Source: an uncultured Acetatifactor sp.
Lineage (GTDB): Bacteria > Bacillota > Clostridia > Lachnospirales > Lachnospiraceae
DNA: 64,000 nt
NCBI GenBank assembly: GCA_910578215.1
Contig: CAJTPH010000014.1
Location: 6,833 to 70,832, forward strand
Reading direction: 5' to 3'
Shown here: positions 55,085-64,000 of the stretch, piece after piece
Numbering within the stretch: position 1 is the first letter of the stretch
Layout: each line of letters opens with the position of its first letter
Notes under the pieces: model-generated
What the model saw: only the letters and a program-made list of their open reading frames with translations
What the model was told of the DNA's origin: nothing
The model's database searches: none
Made by a program: the position numbers and the translations under genes

Positions 55085-56102
55085 TTTTTCTCCCATACCT
55101 CTCTCTGCTTCCGGATCTTCCGTTCCCCGCTTTTCCGGCGGCGGATTCCTTTGCCTCATAGTCCTCGTACGCCTTGACGATCCTCTGTACCAGAGGATGG
55201 CGCACCACATCCTTGCTTGTCAGCCGGCAAAACGCAATATCCTCAATATTGCCCAAAACTCTTGCGGCGACGTCCAGACCGGAGCTTGTCCCCGCCGGCA
55301 GGTCCTTTTGAGAGGCGTCCCCCGTGACTACCACCTTTGAGCCGAAGCCTATGCGCGTCAAAAACATTTTCATCTGCGCCGGTGTGGTATTCTGGGCCTC
55401 GTCAAGAATAATATAGGCGTTGTCCAACGTGCGCCCGCGCATATAGGCAAGCGGCGCCACCTCTATCAAGCCCTTCTCCATATTTTTGGCGAAGCTCTCC
55501 GCCCCCATAATCTGATAGAGCGCGTCATAAAGGGGCCTTAAATAAGGGTCCACCTTACTCTGCAGGTCTCCGGGCAGAAAGCCCAGCTTTTCTCCTGCCT
55601 CGATGGCGGGCCTTGTCAAAATAATCCTGCCCACCTCGTTGTTTTTAAAGGCCGTAATCGCCATGGCCATCGCAAGATAGGTTTTTCCCGTTCCCGCCGG
55701 TCCCAGGCCGAACACGATCATATTCCTGCGTATCGCGTCCACATAAGCCTTCTGCCCCAGGGTCTTGGGCTTGATAGGCTTGCCGTTGACCGTATGGCAA
55801 ATACAATCGGAATCTATTTCCGTTATCACATTTTCCTTTTCTTCCATACCCAATGTAATCGCGTAATCCACGCTCTGCTCCTCAATTTCATTTCCCCGGC
55901 CGGAAAGGACGGCAAGCTGCCTCAAAACGCCCTCTGCCCTTCTCGCCATATCCTCTCTCCCGGTCACCGTCACGCTGCCGTTGCGGTTTACTATGGAGAC
56001 GCCGAAGTCCTGCTCCAGCTTCTTCACATAAGCGTCCTGCATCCCAAATATCTTCCGCATATCCTCCGCAGGCATATCAAGGTTTATCGTAATATTTTCC
56101 AT
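55056..56102 (-). CDS. phoH: PhoH family protein (PhoH-like ATPase)
   Basis: A 348-residue cytoplasmic P-loop ATPase linked to RNA metabolism, often encoded with ybeY. An N-terminal KH-like segment (residues 1-70) precedes Walker A GPAGTGKTYLA and Walker B YIILDEAQNTTPAQ, and RVLGNIEDIAFCRLTSKDVV is typical of the family. The C-terminal tail is rich in Arg, Gly and Ser. It lies downstream of yqfC-yqfD in the order seen in Bacillus, suggesting one transcript. Confidence 0.95.
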   Translation of the reverse strand: MENITINLDMPAEDMRKIFGMQDAYVKKLEQDFGVSIVNRNGSVTVTGREDMARRAEGVLRQLAVLSGRGNEIEEQSVDYAITLGMEEKENVITEIDSDCICHTVNGKPIKPKTLGQKAYVDAIRRNMIVFGLGPAGTGKTYLAMAMAITAFKNNEVGRIILTRPAIEAGEKLGFLPGDLQSKVDPYLRPLYDALYQIMGAESFAKNMEKGLIEVAPLAYMRGRTLDNAYIILDEAQNTTPAQMKMFLTRIGFGSKVVVTGDASQKDLPAGTSSGLDVAARVLGNIEDIAFCRLTSKDVVRHPLVQRIVKAYEDYEAKESAAGKAGNGRSGSRERYGRKNEAPRRAGR

Positions 56103-56150
56103 CTGTTTTCAAAGCCTTTCCAAAGCCCGGCAAGCCGGCCGCGCCGCGCT

Positions 56151-57353
56151 TCATTTGTCCATCCTCACCGTCTCCTGGCTGACGCCCACCGGCTCCTGCA
56201 CCAGGAACTCCCCCTGAATTATCCAGGAGCTGCTGTCTGTATCTATTTTAACATCTTTTTCAATAATTTGTACCCCTTTTTCCTCTAAACTTGTAAGAAA
56301 TGTGATTAATTTTTGTTTTAAAAGCGTTTCCGCTTCCTTTAACGTATACTCATGCTCCACATTTTGATACTCCCTGTGTGTATAGCTGCCAAAGTAAACG
56401 GGTATGGAAAGCTTTTCCAGCACCAGCGGCCTGCTCTCCTTAATCACGCTGTCATAGACCAGATAGGGTCTTTTATCTGCAATGCTCCACTCGCTGCCGC
56501 CCACTCTGAGATAATAATCCGTCTTATTCCTGCCGGTATATTCTTTTTTTATGTAATTGAAGGAAAGACTCTCCGAAAAGCTTCTTGTATGCTCCAAAAC
56601 AATATCCGCGTCCGCGTCCACATAAAAATATTCCCTCAGTGTGGAGTCGTCGTTATAGATGGGAACCTTGCCCTCCACAAGGACGCTTCCCTCCTCCACG
56701 GTATCTCCGATTGCGACCTTGGGCACGCCGCTCCTCACGATTATGGACACCACCGTTCCGCCATACTCCGATACAAGGTCTGTGCCTCCCGAATTGTTTT
56801 TCGTCTCCACCGTTATGGGGGCGTCATTTTCCTTGATATCGATATGCAGTCTGGTGCCTGACAGCTTTACGGACGCCCATGTAACCTGCGTGAACTCCCT
56901 GCGGATCTCCTTCTCCAGCTCCTTGATATCGAGAGCATCCCTGCGCATTCCCACCTTCACCTGGTTATCCTCCAAAAAGCTTTGGAAGACGTCGCCTGTA
57001 ATCTGATAATTCCCCTCCAGCTCTATGTCCCATATGTAAAAGGAGGACCAGATCCAGAAGGCAACCGCAATCATAAGCCCCCCCACAAACATCTTTCTCT
57101 TAAAAAGCTTGGGTATAAAAAAGGGCAGCCCATATCTTTCCAATACGGCTACCCTTGTCCCCGACTTTTTCACAATGGGCTTAAGGCTCCAAAAGCCTTT
57201 TAAATTGACATTCATATAATAGACATCGCCCTCGCGGACAATGTTCCAAAGGAGAATCCCCTTATTGCTGCATAAATTCATAAAACGCTCCGGAGAAAAG
57301 CCGCTCACCCTGATGCGCAGATAGCCCCGGATATATTTCAACAATTCAAGCAT
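56151..57353 (-). CDS. yqfD: Sporulation protein YqfD
   Basis: A 400-residue membrane protein of the sigma-E-controlled yqfCD pair, needed for sporulation in Bacillus. N-terminal cytoplasmic domain (LKYIRGYLRIRVSGFSPERF), one membrane helix at about residues 90-110 (KMFVGGLMIAVAFWIWSSFY), then an extracytoplasmic beta-rich part (IVRSGVPKVAIGDTVEEGSV and YFYVDADADIVLEHTR). It acts at the mother-cell side of the forespore membrane. Upstream, 230 bases separate it from yqfC, more than usual. Confidence 0.92.
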   Translation of the reverse strand: MLELLKYIRGYLRIRVSGFSPERFMNLCSNKGILLWNIVREGDVYYMNVNLKGFWSLKPIVKKSGTRVAVLERYGLPFFIPKLFKRKMFVGGLMIAVAFWIWSSFYIWDIELEGNYQITGDVFQSFLEDNQVKVGMRRDALDIKELEKEIRREFTQVTWASVKLSGTRLHIDIKENDAPITVETKNNSGGTDLVSEYGGTVVSIIVRSGVPKVAIGDTVEEGSVLVEGKVPIYNDDSTLREYFYVDADADIVLEHTRSFSESLSFNYIKKEYTGRNKTDYYLRVGGSEWSIADKRPYLVYDSVIKESRPLVLEKLSIPVYFGSYTHREYQNVEHEYTLKEAETLLKQKLITFLTSLEEKGVQIIEKDVKIDTDSSSWIIQGEFLVQEPVGVSQETVRMDK

Positions 57354-57583
57354 GGTCCACTAACCTCTTTCCACGTTTATTCCTGCAGGCAAAATTGCCC
57401 GCCGAGCAATGAGCCAAGCCCATTGTATAGACCTGGCGCCGCGCTCAAAGCCATATGAAGGATCGCCCTGAGCATAAAGCCCGCAAAGAGCCCGGCGAAT
57501 GCCACAAGGGTCAAATACCCCGCAGCCCCACTGCCCGGGGAAATCCGTATGAAAATGCCGCCTACAGCGCCTCGGAAATCCCG

Positions 57584-57868
57584 TCACCCAAGATATTTCA
57601 CACAGGCAATGCAGCCGCTGATTTTCATATCCTCATTTGTATAATAATCAATGGAAAGTCCGGTTCCCTCAAAGGACACCTGACAGGTTTTCGCCTGAAG
57701 CAATATCAGTCCCTCCGTGTACTCCAGTATACCACGGTAATTTTCTATCCATGCCTCCCGGTTTCCTGTCATCGTAACCTTAAGCGCCCCCATACAGATA
57801 TCCTTTGGAAGCTTCAGGGATTCCACCAGCATTTCTTTTCTTTTGCAGCGCTCATTATTTTTCTTCAT
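57584..57868 (-). CDS. yqfC: Sporulation protein YqfC
   Basis: A 94-residue partner of YqfD. The conserved core (LPKDICMGALKVTMTGNREA, IENYRGILEYTEGLILL) fits the YabP/YqfC family, small beta-rich proteins with a role in sporulation. The ribosome site before ATG 57868 is poor (GGAGC next to the ATG), so an internal start is possible. After its TGA the same frame stays open for 68 more codons encoding a hydrophobic sequence (57377-57583). Confidence 0.88.
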   Translation of the reverse strand: MKKNNERCKRKEMLVESLKLPKDICMGALKVTMTGNREAWIENYRGILEYTEGLILLQAKTCQVSFEGTGLSIDYYTNEDMKISGCIACVKYLG

Positions 57869-57958
57869 GCTCCATTATATTATCCAACGGCGGAAACTAT
57901 GCGTTTTCTCCGCAGCAAAGCGTCCTGTCCTGCCGCAAACCGCTCCGCCCGCTGCTCC

Positions 57959-59263
57959 TCACGAGATGACCGCCTTGATAAAGGGTGTTTTCTCAGGCGC
58001 GGCGTCCGCAATGGAGCAGGCCGCAAGGAAACGCTTCTCCGCCTCCCTTGCCTTCCCCTCGTCGTTTGCGTGCAGAAACGCCAAAGGCTCCCCTGCCCGC
58101 ACATAGTCTCCTGTCTTTTTCTGCAGCACCAGCCCTACGGACAGGTCTATCACACTCTCCTTGGTCTCCCTTCCGCCTCCCAGAATAAGGGAACATACTC
58201 CCACCTCATCACAGGCGATGCGGCTGACAAACCCGCTTACCGGCGCTGCGACCGGTAAGACAACGGATGCCCGGGGCAGCTTCTCGGGATGATACACGAC
58301 AGAACTGTCGCCACCCTGAGCCTCCACAAAATCGGCAAGCCTGCTCAGGGCGCTTCCGTCCTTTACCGCCTCCTTCAGCAGCCCTTCCGCCTCCTCCACA
58401 CTGCCCGCCCTTCCCCCGGCAAGCAGCATCTGGCTGCCAAGGGTCATGCAAAGCTTTGTAAAATCCTCGGGGCCCCTTCCATTCAGGGTGTCGATGGCCT
58501 CCCTTACCTCCAGAGCATTGCCCACCGCAAAGCCCAGAGGCTGGTCCATGTCGGAGATGACCGCGATGGTCCTTCTCCCGGCATTTTTCCCGATCTTAAC
58601 CATTTCCTCCGCAAGCGCCCGGGCGTCGTCCTCCGCCTTCATAAAGGCCCCGCTGCCGGTCTTTACGTCAAGCACGATGGCGTCCGCTCCCGCCGCAAGC
58701 TTCTTGCTCATAATAGAGCTGGCGATCAGGGACATGTTATCCACGGTTGCCGTCACGTCCCTGAGAGCATAGAGCTTTTTATCCGCAGGAGCCAGGTCCG
58801 CGGTCTGCCCCATAATGGCGATGCCGATGCGGTTTACGTTTTCGATAAACTGGCTCTTAGACAGCCCCGTTGAAAAGCCCGGAAAGCTCTCCAGCTTATC
58901 GATGGTGCCTCCGGTATGCCCCAGCCCCCTTCCGCTCATCTTTGCCACGGGAATTCCGCAGGCCGCCACCATGGGCGCCAGAGCGATGGAGGTCTTGTCC
59001 CCCACGCCTCCGGTGCTGTGCTTATCCACCTTCACCCCGCGAATGCCGGACAGATCCAGCATATCCCCGCTGTGCGCCATGGCCATGGTAAGGGCAAGGG
59101 TCTCGCCTTCTGTCATCTTCCGGAAATAAACCGCCATCATCAGCGCAGAAGCCTGGTAATCGGGAATTTCACCTTTTGTGTAGCCCTCCACAAAAAAGTC
59201 TATCTCCTCCCCTGTAAGCTCTCCCCCGTTTCGTTTTTTCAGGATAATATCATACATCCTCAT
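57959..59263 (-). CDS. pdp: Pyrimidine-nucleoside phosphorylase
   Basis: Cleaves uridine, thymidine and deoxyuridine with phosphate for salvage. The 434-residue protein carries the phosphorylase signature [17 protein letters not shown], the N-terminal helical domain, and [21 protein letters not shown], which binds phosphate and the base. The motif [20 protein letters not shown] is also typical. Members in Firmicutes are non-specific between uracil and thymine nucleosides. GGAGG lies seven bases before ATG 59263. No deoCBD genes adjoin it. Confidence 0.95.
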   Translation of the reverse strand: MRMYDIILKKRNGGELTGEEIDFFVEGYTKGEIPDYQASALMMAVYFRKMTEGETLALTMAMAHSGDMLDLSGIRGVKVDKHSTGGVGDKTSIALAPMVAACGIPVAKMSGRGLGHTGGTIDKLESFPGFSTGLSKSQFIENVNRIGIAIMGQTADLAPADKKLYALRDVTATVDNMSLIASSIMSKKLAAGADAIVLDVKTGSGAFMKAEDDARALAEEMVKIGKNAGRRTIAVISDMDQPLGFAVGNALEVREAIDTLNGRGPEDFTKLCMTLGSQMLLAGGRAGSVEEAEGLLKEAVKDGSALSRLADFVEAQGGDSSVVYHPEKLPRASVVLPVAAPVSGFVSRIACDEVGVCSLILGGGRETKESVIDLSVGLVLQKKTGDYVRAGEPLAFLHANDEGKAREAEKRFLAACSIADAAPEKTPFIKAVIS

Positions 59264-59287
59264 AAGGATACCTCCGATCCTGTTAAA

Positions 59288-60187
59288 TCAGCAGCAATCC
59301 CAATTGTACAGCACTCTGGAAAAGTCCTTTTTTGCCAGGTCCTCCGCCGAGATAAAGAAGTTGGCAACGCCGCTGTCGCCCCACATAATCTCCTCATCCG
59401 TATCGATCTGTAAAAGCATGGTATCGTATTTTTGATAATCAGCCTCATACTCCCGGGGATCGGTCTGCGTAAAATATGGATACCCCCCTATACGGGAGCC
59501 GTCACAAATAATACCCTCCATCATCTCGTCGTCCTCAAAGTCCCCGTCCAGCAGTGCATCGCTGAATTCCGGATCGTCCTCCTCCATGCTGTCCTTTTCT
59601 CCGTAAAGGGATTTTATGTTTCTGCCAAACGCCCTGTTGTACGCATCACGGGCAAAATCGTCAAACTGATAATCCCCCATAGTGACAGACGAGGACTTCT
59701 TTTCCGAAAACTGAAGCGCAAACTCCCCCTCAAAGGGAAAATCATCGTCCTCAAATTCAGGCATATCCTCCGCCGCATAGAGCCTGCTTACATCGGAAAC
59801 GATATTTTCGTGATAAATAATACGGAAGGTATTCTGGCTCACGGGGTTGTCGAAATCCAGTCCGTAAGCATCGTCTCCGTCACAGCCCACAAAAAACTGC
59901 AGTATCCCGTCCGTAGGAAAGCCCTCCATGGTAGGGATTTCTCCAAAATTAAGCTGCGCCAGGAAGCGGATGGGTTTTCCCTCCAGCTCTCCCTCCCGCA
60001 CCCTGGGGTATTCCATGTCCTTGGGGAAATACGGCACCCCTCCGAATTTACTGGAAAAAACCGTTATTTCCCCATGACTCTTATCCAAAGCCTCCTGCCG
60101 GCAGGGCGTGATTTCAACCATAGGCTTATTGGGCGATATCCCTGCAAGCTCCTCCGTAAATTTTTTCATTTTTTCTGTGATGTCCAT
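59288..60187 (-). CDS. YwqG family (DUF1963) protein
   Basis: A 299-residue acidic protein with the YwqG pattern: SKFGGVPYFPKDMEYPR, RFLAQLNFGEIP, GILQFFVGCD and a C-terminal GDSGVANFFISAEDLAKKDFS. The family is of unknown function; some members respond to envelope or toxin systems but nothing here tests that. An acidic stretch (EDDDFPFEGE, EEDDPEFSDALLDGDFEDDE) is prominent. Encoded 22 bases upstream of pdp (the genes are read right to left: LysM-GH18, YwqG, pdp). Confidence 0.88.
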   Translation of the reverse strand: MDITEKMKKFTEELAGISPNKPMVEITPCRQEALDKSHGEITVFSSKFGGVPYFPKDMEYPRVREGELEGKPIRFLAQLNFGEIPTMEGFPTDGILQFFVGCDGDDAYGLDFDNPVSQNTFRIIYHENIVSDVSRLYAAEDMPEFEDDDFPFEGEFALQFSEKKSSSVTMGDYQFDDFARDAYNRAFGRNIKSLYGEKDSMEEDDPEFSDALLDGDFEDDEMMEGIICDGSRIGGYPYFTQTDPREYEADYQKYDTMLLQIDTDEEIMWGDSGVANFFISAEDLAKKDFSRVLYNWDCC

Positions 60188-60209
60188 AATGTGTACCTCC
60201 GTATGATTT

Positions 60210-61349
60210 TTATTTTATAATATAAAACTGGCTTTGAAGAAGCAGCCAGTTCGCCCGAAACCACTCCATAATCTGCCAGTAGCCGCAGCCTCTCAGGTCA
60301 TACTCCTTAATCAGGTCAAACTTCGCCTGCATGCTCCTCACATCCTCAAACCAAACCTCATGCTCTGTTCCATCCTCCGATGTATAGTTGAAATAGGGGC
60401 TCTCCGCCAGCTGGTCAAAGCGGATCTCCGCGCCCTGCGCCACCGCTATGCGTACCGCCTGTATATTTCCGATGGTTGCCGCCTTGGTAACTCCGCGCTC
60501 ATATGGCAGCGGCCAGTCATAGCCGTAATTGGGTATTCCCAGATCGATCTTTTCCGCAGGAATTTCCGTCAGCGCGTATTCCACCACCCGCCTTACCTGA
60601 TTGATGGGCGCCACCGCCATGGGCGGCCCGTAGGTATAGCCCCATTCATAGGTCATAAGCAGCACATGGTCTGCCGCCTCCCCCAACGCCCTGTAATCCT
60701 TTCCCTCATACAGCAGCCCCCTCTGGTCCGGGCTGGTCTTGGGCGCCAGAGCCACGGAGGTGTGATAGCCGTTGGCGCGCATGGTTTCCGCCACCTGCCA
60801 CACAAACCCGGTAAAGGCATCCCTGTCCTGCGCCAGAATGTACTCAAAATCAATGTCCACCCCCTGATAGCCCTTTCGGTTCATGACAGTCAGAAGATTC
60901 TGAATCAGATTATCCGTGTACTCCCGGCTGTTCACCACAGAGTTGATTAATCGGTTGTTAAAATTTCCGTCCGGTCCAAAGGGCGTCAGGGTCAGAATGG
61001 GCTGAGTGCCAAAACGCAGCGCCTCCGCTATCATCCATTCGTCATCCCCGTAAACGGGCGGAATAAGCTCCCCCTGCCCCGTAAAGCCATAGGAAAAAAT
61101 GGGCAGCTCAGACAAAAAGGGAAGCGTCTGCTCCAGCACCCAGGGGCTGATAAAGGGATAGGCATACCCGCTGACGGAAATTGCCTTCTGCGGGTTTCTG
61201 ACGTAACGGTTGATCAAAAGAGCCTGCCCTACGGCAAGCTCATACGGATATATCAGCTGATTATCAAAAATAATCTGCTCAGCATCCACATCCAAAGCAG
61301 CCGCAATGCTGTCCACGCTGTCCCCCGGTCTCACCACATAAATTTCCAT
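60210..61349 (-). CDS. LysM domain plus glycoside hydrolase family 18 (SleL/YaaH-like) protein
   Basis: A 379-residue protein with one N-terminal LysM domain (MEIYVVRPGDSVDSIAAALD, residues 1-46), which binds peptidoglycan, and a GH18 barrel. The catalytic motif is GVDIDFEYI, the DxDxE pattern with its Glu. Similar proteins (SleL, YaaH) are spore-coat N-acetylglucosaminidases acting in germination or in spore-coat biogenesis. It lacks a signal peptide, as usual for coat proteins made in the mother cell. GTGGAG lies eight bases before ATG 61349. Confidence 0.9.
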   Translation of the reverse strand: MEIYVVRPGDSVDSIAAALDVDAEQIIFDNQLIYPYELAVGQALLINRYVRNPQKAISVSGYAYPFISPWVLEQTLPFLSELPIFSYGFTGQGELIPPVYGDDEWMIAEALRFGTQPILTLTPFGPDGNFNNRLINSVVNSREYTDNLIQNLLTVMNRKGYQGVDIDFEYILAQDRDAFTGFVWQVAETMRANGYHTSVALAPKTSPDQRGLLYEGKDYRALGEAADHVLLMTYEWGYTYGPPMAVAPINQVRRVVEYALTEIPAEKIDLGIPNYGYDWPLPYERGVTKAATIGNIQAVRIAVAQGAEIRFDQLAESPYFNYTSEDGTEHEVWFEDVRSMQAKFDLIKEYDLRGCGYWQIMEWFRANWLLLQSQFYIIK

Positions 61350-61477
61350 GAAATACTCCACATCACACCGTATTTACAATATCCTATGCGGCTTTCAATC
61401 CAACAGTTCAGCGCCGGACCGTTTTATTCCCGCAGGCAGCGCAGAATACCTGCAAATGACGCAAGGGCCAACTCCCC

Positions 61478-62113
61478 CTATACCCCTGTCCTCTTACACA
61501 CCTCCCACAGGCAGCACCTGTCGCAGAACGGCTTGGTCCTTGCCGTGCAGACCGCCCTGCCGTGATCCACAAGCCTGTGACAGAAATCGCTTCCCTCCTT
61601 GGGAGGAATTATTTTCCAAAGCTCCTTTTCCACCTTTGCGGGCTCCTTGATGCCGTCCACAAGCCCCATCCGGTTCACAAGGCGGATGCAGTGGGTATCC
61701 GTAACGATGGCCGGCTTCCCGAACACATCCCCCATGATGAGATTTGCACTTTTCCTCCCGACCCCAGGCAGCGCCAGAAGCCTGTCAAAATCGTCGGGAA
61801 CCTTCCCGCCGTATACGTCCCGCAGCTGCTTCATACAGGCACTGATGTCCCGCGCCTTACTGTTTCCCAGCCCGCAGGGACGCACGATCTCCTCTATCTG
61901 CTCCACCGGCGCCTCCGCCAAAGCATCCACATCCGGAAATTTCTGATACAGCTTCTCCACCACCACATTGACTCTGGCATCCGTACACTGTGCCGCAAGC
62001 CGCACGCTTACCAGCAGCTTCCAGGCCTGGTCATAGTCGAGGGTGCAGCCCGAATCCGGATATTCTTTTTTGAGCCTTTCTATTATTTCCAACGCGCGCT
62101 GTTTCTTTGTCAT
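61478..62113 (-). CDS. nth: Endonuclease III (DNA glycosylase/AP lyase)
   Basis: Base-excision repair enzyme that removes oxidised pyrimidines and cuts at AP sites. The 211-residue protein has the helix-hairpin-helix LPGVGRKSAN with the catalytic Lys, the catalytic Asp in VTDTH and a C-terminal 4Fe-4S cluster site CTARTKPFCDRCCLWEVC. Spacing is C-x7-C-x2-C-x5-C, one residue longer than in E. coli. Confidence 0.95.
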   Translation of the reverse strand: MTKKQRALEIIERLKKEYPDSGCTLDYDQAWKLLVSVRLAAQCTDARVNVVVEKLYQKFPDVDALAEAPVEQIEEIVRPCGLGNSKARDISACMKQLRDVYGGKVPDDFDRLLALPGVGRKSANLIMGDVFGKPAIVTDTHCIRLVNRMGLVDGIKEPAKVEKELWKIIPPKEGSDFCHRLVDHGRAVCTARTKPFCDRCCLWEVCKRTGV

Positions 62114-62217
62114 CTGTACCCACCTTTTTATCGTTGTTAAATCCCGTCTCCATAAGGCTGAAACCCATACCCCTATGAATGACAGTATACGTCAAATATC
62201 ATACCTCTGAGCCGCCC

Positions 62218-63075
62218 CTAGACAAACTCGTTTTCATGCTTCTTAAAAAAATCGTAATAGGCGCGCACGCTCTCCAGCTGCGACCACCTCTTTATATCCA
62301 CCGGGTCTTCATCCATGTCATAGATTCTTGCCCCTTTCAAAGCCAGCACAAAGGGCGAATGTGTGGATATGACAAACTGGCAGCCAAAAAACCTTGCAGA
62401 ATCCTCCAGAAAAGACACAAGCTCCTGCTGGCGGGTCACGGAAAGGCTGTTTTCAGGCTCGTCCAGCAGATACAGTCCGTTTTCACCAATGCGCTCCGCA
62501 AAATAGGCCAGGGCGTTTTCACCGTTGGAATACTCCCTGACATTATCCATCATCTCGCTTCGCACAAACCTGGACTGGGTAAGCCTGCGGGACTGGATAA
62601 CCTTTTTCAGCTGGTCATAATCCTTCATGGATTTCATCTGAAAGTGAGAATATTTTGCATCCAGATACTCCTGAAACAGATCCTCGCGCCGCAGATCCAA
62701 CCCCTCGTTAAGCGCCCTGACATTCTGCATGTAGTCAAACACATCGTCGCTGGTAATAATCCTGCTTCCCTTGGGAATCTCCCCGCAGACCTGTTCCGTA
62801 CACAGCCTGAGATAATCCTGATAAAAATTTGACCTGTTAAACCGGCTGTCTCTCTCCAGACCCAGCTTTTCCGCTATGACATTGAGAACCGTGGATTTTC
62901 CTGTGCCGTTGCCCCCATAGAGAATGGTGACAGGCTCAAAAACCAACTGACTCAGATGATGTCTGGGAATAATCTGAAAAGGATAAAAGGAGTCGTAGCA
63001 CGTCCTCCTCTGCGCCAAAAAGAAATCATTTTCCACATCGGCATCCGGAAACGAAAAACCTTCTAAATAAATCAA
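62218..63075 (-). CDS. AAA family ATPase of the SMC/ABC-like single-chain type
   Basis: A 285-residue predicted ATPase. Walker A is YGGNGTGKSTVLN, an ABC-signature-like SNGEN follows a helical insert, and Walker B plus switch are LYLLDEPENSL and VISTHSPF. The protein belongs to the group of small ATPases with DNA or toxin-related roles, but no partner gene (endonuclease, toxin, methylase) lies beside it, so no function can be given. Downstream nth is about 100 bases away. Confidence 0.85.
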   Translation of the reverse strand: MIYLEGFSFPDADVENDFFLAQRRTCYDSFYPFQIIPRHHLSQLVFEPVTILYGGNGTGKSTVLNVIAEKLGLERDSRFNRSNFYQDYLRLCTEQVCGEIPKGSRIITSDDVFDYMQNVRALNEGLDLRREDLFQEYLDAKYSHFQMKSMKDYDQLKKVIQSRRLTQSRFVRSEMMDNVREYSNGENALAYFAERIGENGLYLLDEPENSLSVTRQQELVSFLEDSARFFGCQFVISTHSPFVLALKGARIYDMDEDPVDIKRWSQLESVRAYYDFFKKHENEFV

Positions 63076-63275
63076 AGGATACCTCCTGCCTGCCCCGGCC
63101 GCTCTTTTTTGATATTATTATACATAATCGTCGTAGAAATTACAATAAAATCATAAGCCAGGTTCCCGGCTGAATCGTCTAGCCCAGGAGCGAAAAGCCC
63201 AGCACCACGGCTCCCAGCACAACAAGAATAACACCCGTAGCCCTGTTCAGGGTCTTTGGCCTTACCGGGGGCGGA

Positions 63276-63992
63276 TTAGTCCCCGGATTGCTTTGGCGCG
63301 GCCTTGTTGGCAAAAACCGCCGCTATCCTTGCCCATATAAAAGTGAATGCAATGCACAATACCCACACCAGAATATCCGGCATCCCGCCGATGGCAAAGT
63401 GTGACACCGCGCCGGTCAGCGCCGTAAACGTCATAATAAAGACGCTTGTGCCTACTGCGGTCTTTAACTCATAGCCCAGGACCGCCGTGAGAATCAGGAG
63501 CATCATCATACCGCCCCCTGCACCCACAAAGCCGCAGATGAAACCGATCATAATACCGCATATTACAGACTGCAGCGCCCTCTTTTTTGCGGATACTTCC
63601 TGCATGGACTCCTTCGTTGTCATAACTGGCCTGACAATAAATTTAATGCCAAGCAGAAACGTCATAAACACGGAAAAGTTTCCCATTGCCGAAGGCGGTA
63701 CAAGCCTTGAGACAAAGCTTCCCACAACGGTAAACGCCAGTACGCTGCCCATCATAATCAAGCCGTTTCTGATATCCAGATTCTTGTTTTTCCCGTATGT
63801 ATAAGCGGATACCGCGCTTGCCAGCACGTCGGAGGACAACGCAACTCCCACCGCCATATACGGGTCCATATTTAAAAAAGTAATCAGCAGGGGGCTTATT
63901 ACCGCCGCGGCGCTCATACCTGCAAACCCGGTTCCGAGACCGGCTCCCATTCCCGCAAAAAAAGTGACAATGACTGTCAGCAAAATCTCCAT
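63276..63992 (-). CDS. TauE/SafE family anion exporter, C-terminus out of frame
   Basis: A membrane protein of 238 residues in frame, with about seven helices and the duplicated family motifs GTGFAGMSAAAVISPLL and GFVGAGGGMMMLLIL. Members move sulfite, sulfonates or other small anions across the cytoplasmic membrane. The frame stops early: just beyond the stop, another frame encodes RPKTLNRATGVILVVLGAVV and ends at 63179, which is the missing last helix. One extra base in the CCCC run at 63281-63284 explains it; the full span (63179-63992) is 814 bases, 271 codons plus one. This is either a real frameshift, possibly still functional, or a sequencing error. Function inferred only from family. 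Confidence 0.82.
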   Translation of the reverse strand: MEILLTVIVTFFAGMGAGLGTGFAGMSAAAVISPLLITFLNMDPYMAVGVALSSDVLASAVSAYTYGKNKNLDIRNGLIMMGSVLAFTVVGSFVSRLVPPSAMGNFSVFMTFLLGIKFIVRPVMTTKESMQEVSAKKRALQSVICGIMIGFICGFVGAGGGMMMLLILTAVLGYELKTAVGTSVFIMTFTALTGAVSHFAIGGMPDILVWVLCIAFTFIWARIAAVFANKAAPKQSGD

Positions 63993-64000
63993 AGCTTTTA

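Noticed and set aside
57360..57587. 75-codon frame between yqfC and yqfD starting with GTG
   Set aside because: Composition is rich in Arg, Trp and Cys without pattern; the in-phase hydrophobic frame in the same stretch is more protein-like, so I did not list this one.
62218..63075. Part of an anti-phage defence pair
   Set aside because: The ATPase has no neighbouring effector gene; the flanking genes are nth and a transporter.

Overview
The window looks like a chromosomal segment of an anaerobic, spore-forming Firmicute of the Clostridia, most likely Lachnospiraceae. Support: strong AGGAGG-type ribosome binding sites, TTGACA/TATAAT promoters, the sporulation block yqfC-yqfD-phoH-yqfF-ybeY, a LysM-GH18 spore-coat-type hydrolase, a short glutamate 5-kinase without PUA domain, and DUF1292, DUF5662 and COG2509 proteins common in that family. 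The family assignment is an inference from gene content. G+C is, by eye, a little above 50%, with one visibly AT-richer island at 40.6-44.6 kb. Nearly all genes lie on the minus strand; only aroC, capA, the DUF1292 gene and an XRE regulator are on plus. I see no tRNA, rRNA, CRISPR array, transposase or phage gene.

Layout. 0-0.2 kb: start of a PIG-L deacetylase running off the edge. 0.3-2.6 kb: serC-serA. 2.9-12.1 kb, read right to left: D,D-carboxypeptidase and tgt (stop and start abut), yajC, then leuB-ilvD-ilvB for branched-chain amino acids, ending with an L,D-transpeptidase. 12.4-19.9 kb: aroC, a lactonase-fold beta-propeller, a Cys-rich small protein, DUF5662, a catalytically degenerate GH13 protein, capA and DUF1292. 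20-26.6 kb: UvrD-like helicase, gltX, an M20 dipeptidase, DUF434 and a GNAT acetyltransferase. 26.7-34.1 kb: a plant-polysaccharide (probably rhamnogalacturonan) cluster of GH2, PL26-like and GH88 proteins. 34.5-36.9 kb: feoAB with a consensus promoter and Fur box. 37-39 kb: a chemoreceptor. 39.3-46.4 kb: proB, 5-formyl-THF cyclo-ligase and proA, with a two-gene Type IIS restriction-modification system between the last two. 46.8-50.8 kb: XRE regulator and two flavoproteins. 50.9-57.9 kb: a BofC-like protein, a frameshifted flippase, then ybeY-yqfF-phoH-yqfD-yqfC. 58-64 kb: pyrimidine-nucleoside phosphorylase, YwqG-type protein, LysM-GH18, nth, an AAA ATPase and a TauE-type transporter with a frameshifted C-terminus.

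The most striking pattern is small tandem duplications. Five conserved proteins (GluRS, 5-FCL, COG2509 and BaiN flavoproteins, M20 peptidase) carry in-frame, loop-like inserts built from 18-42 bp units, and two intergenic spaces in the polysaccharide cluster hold a 43-bp x4 array and a duplicated 105-bp palindromic unit. Two members of enzyme families (GH13 and PgpH/YqfF) have lost signature catalytic residues and look like pseudoenzymes.
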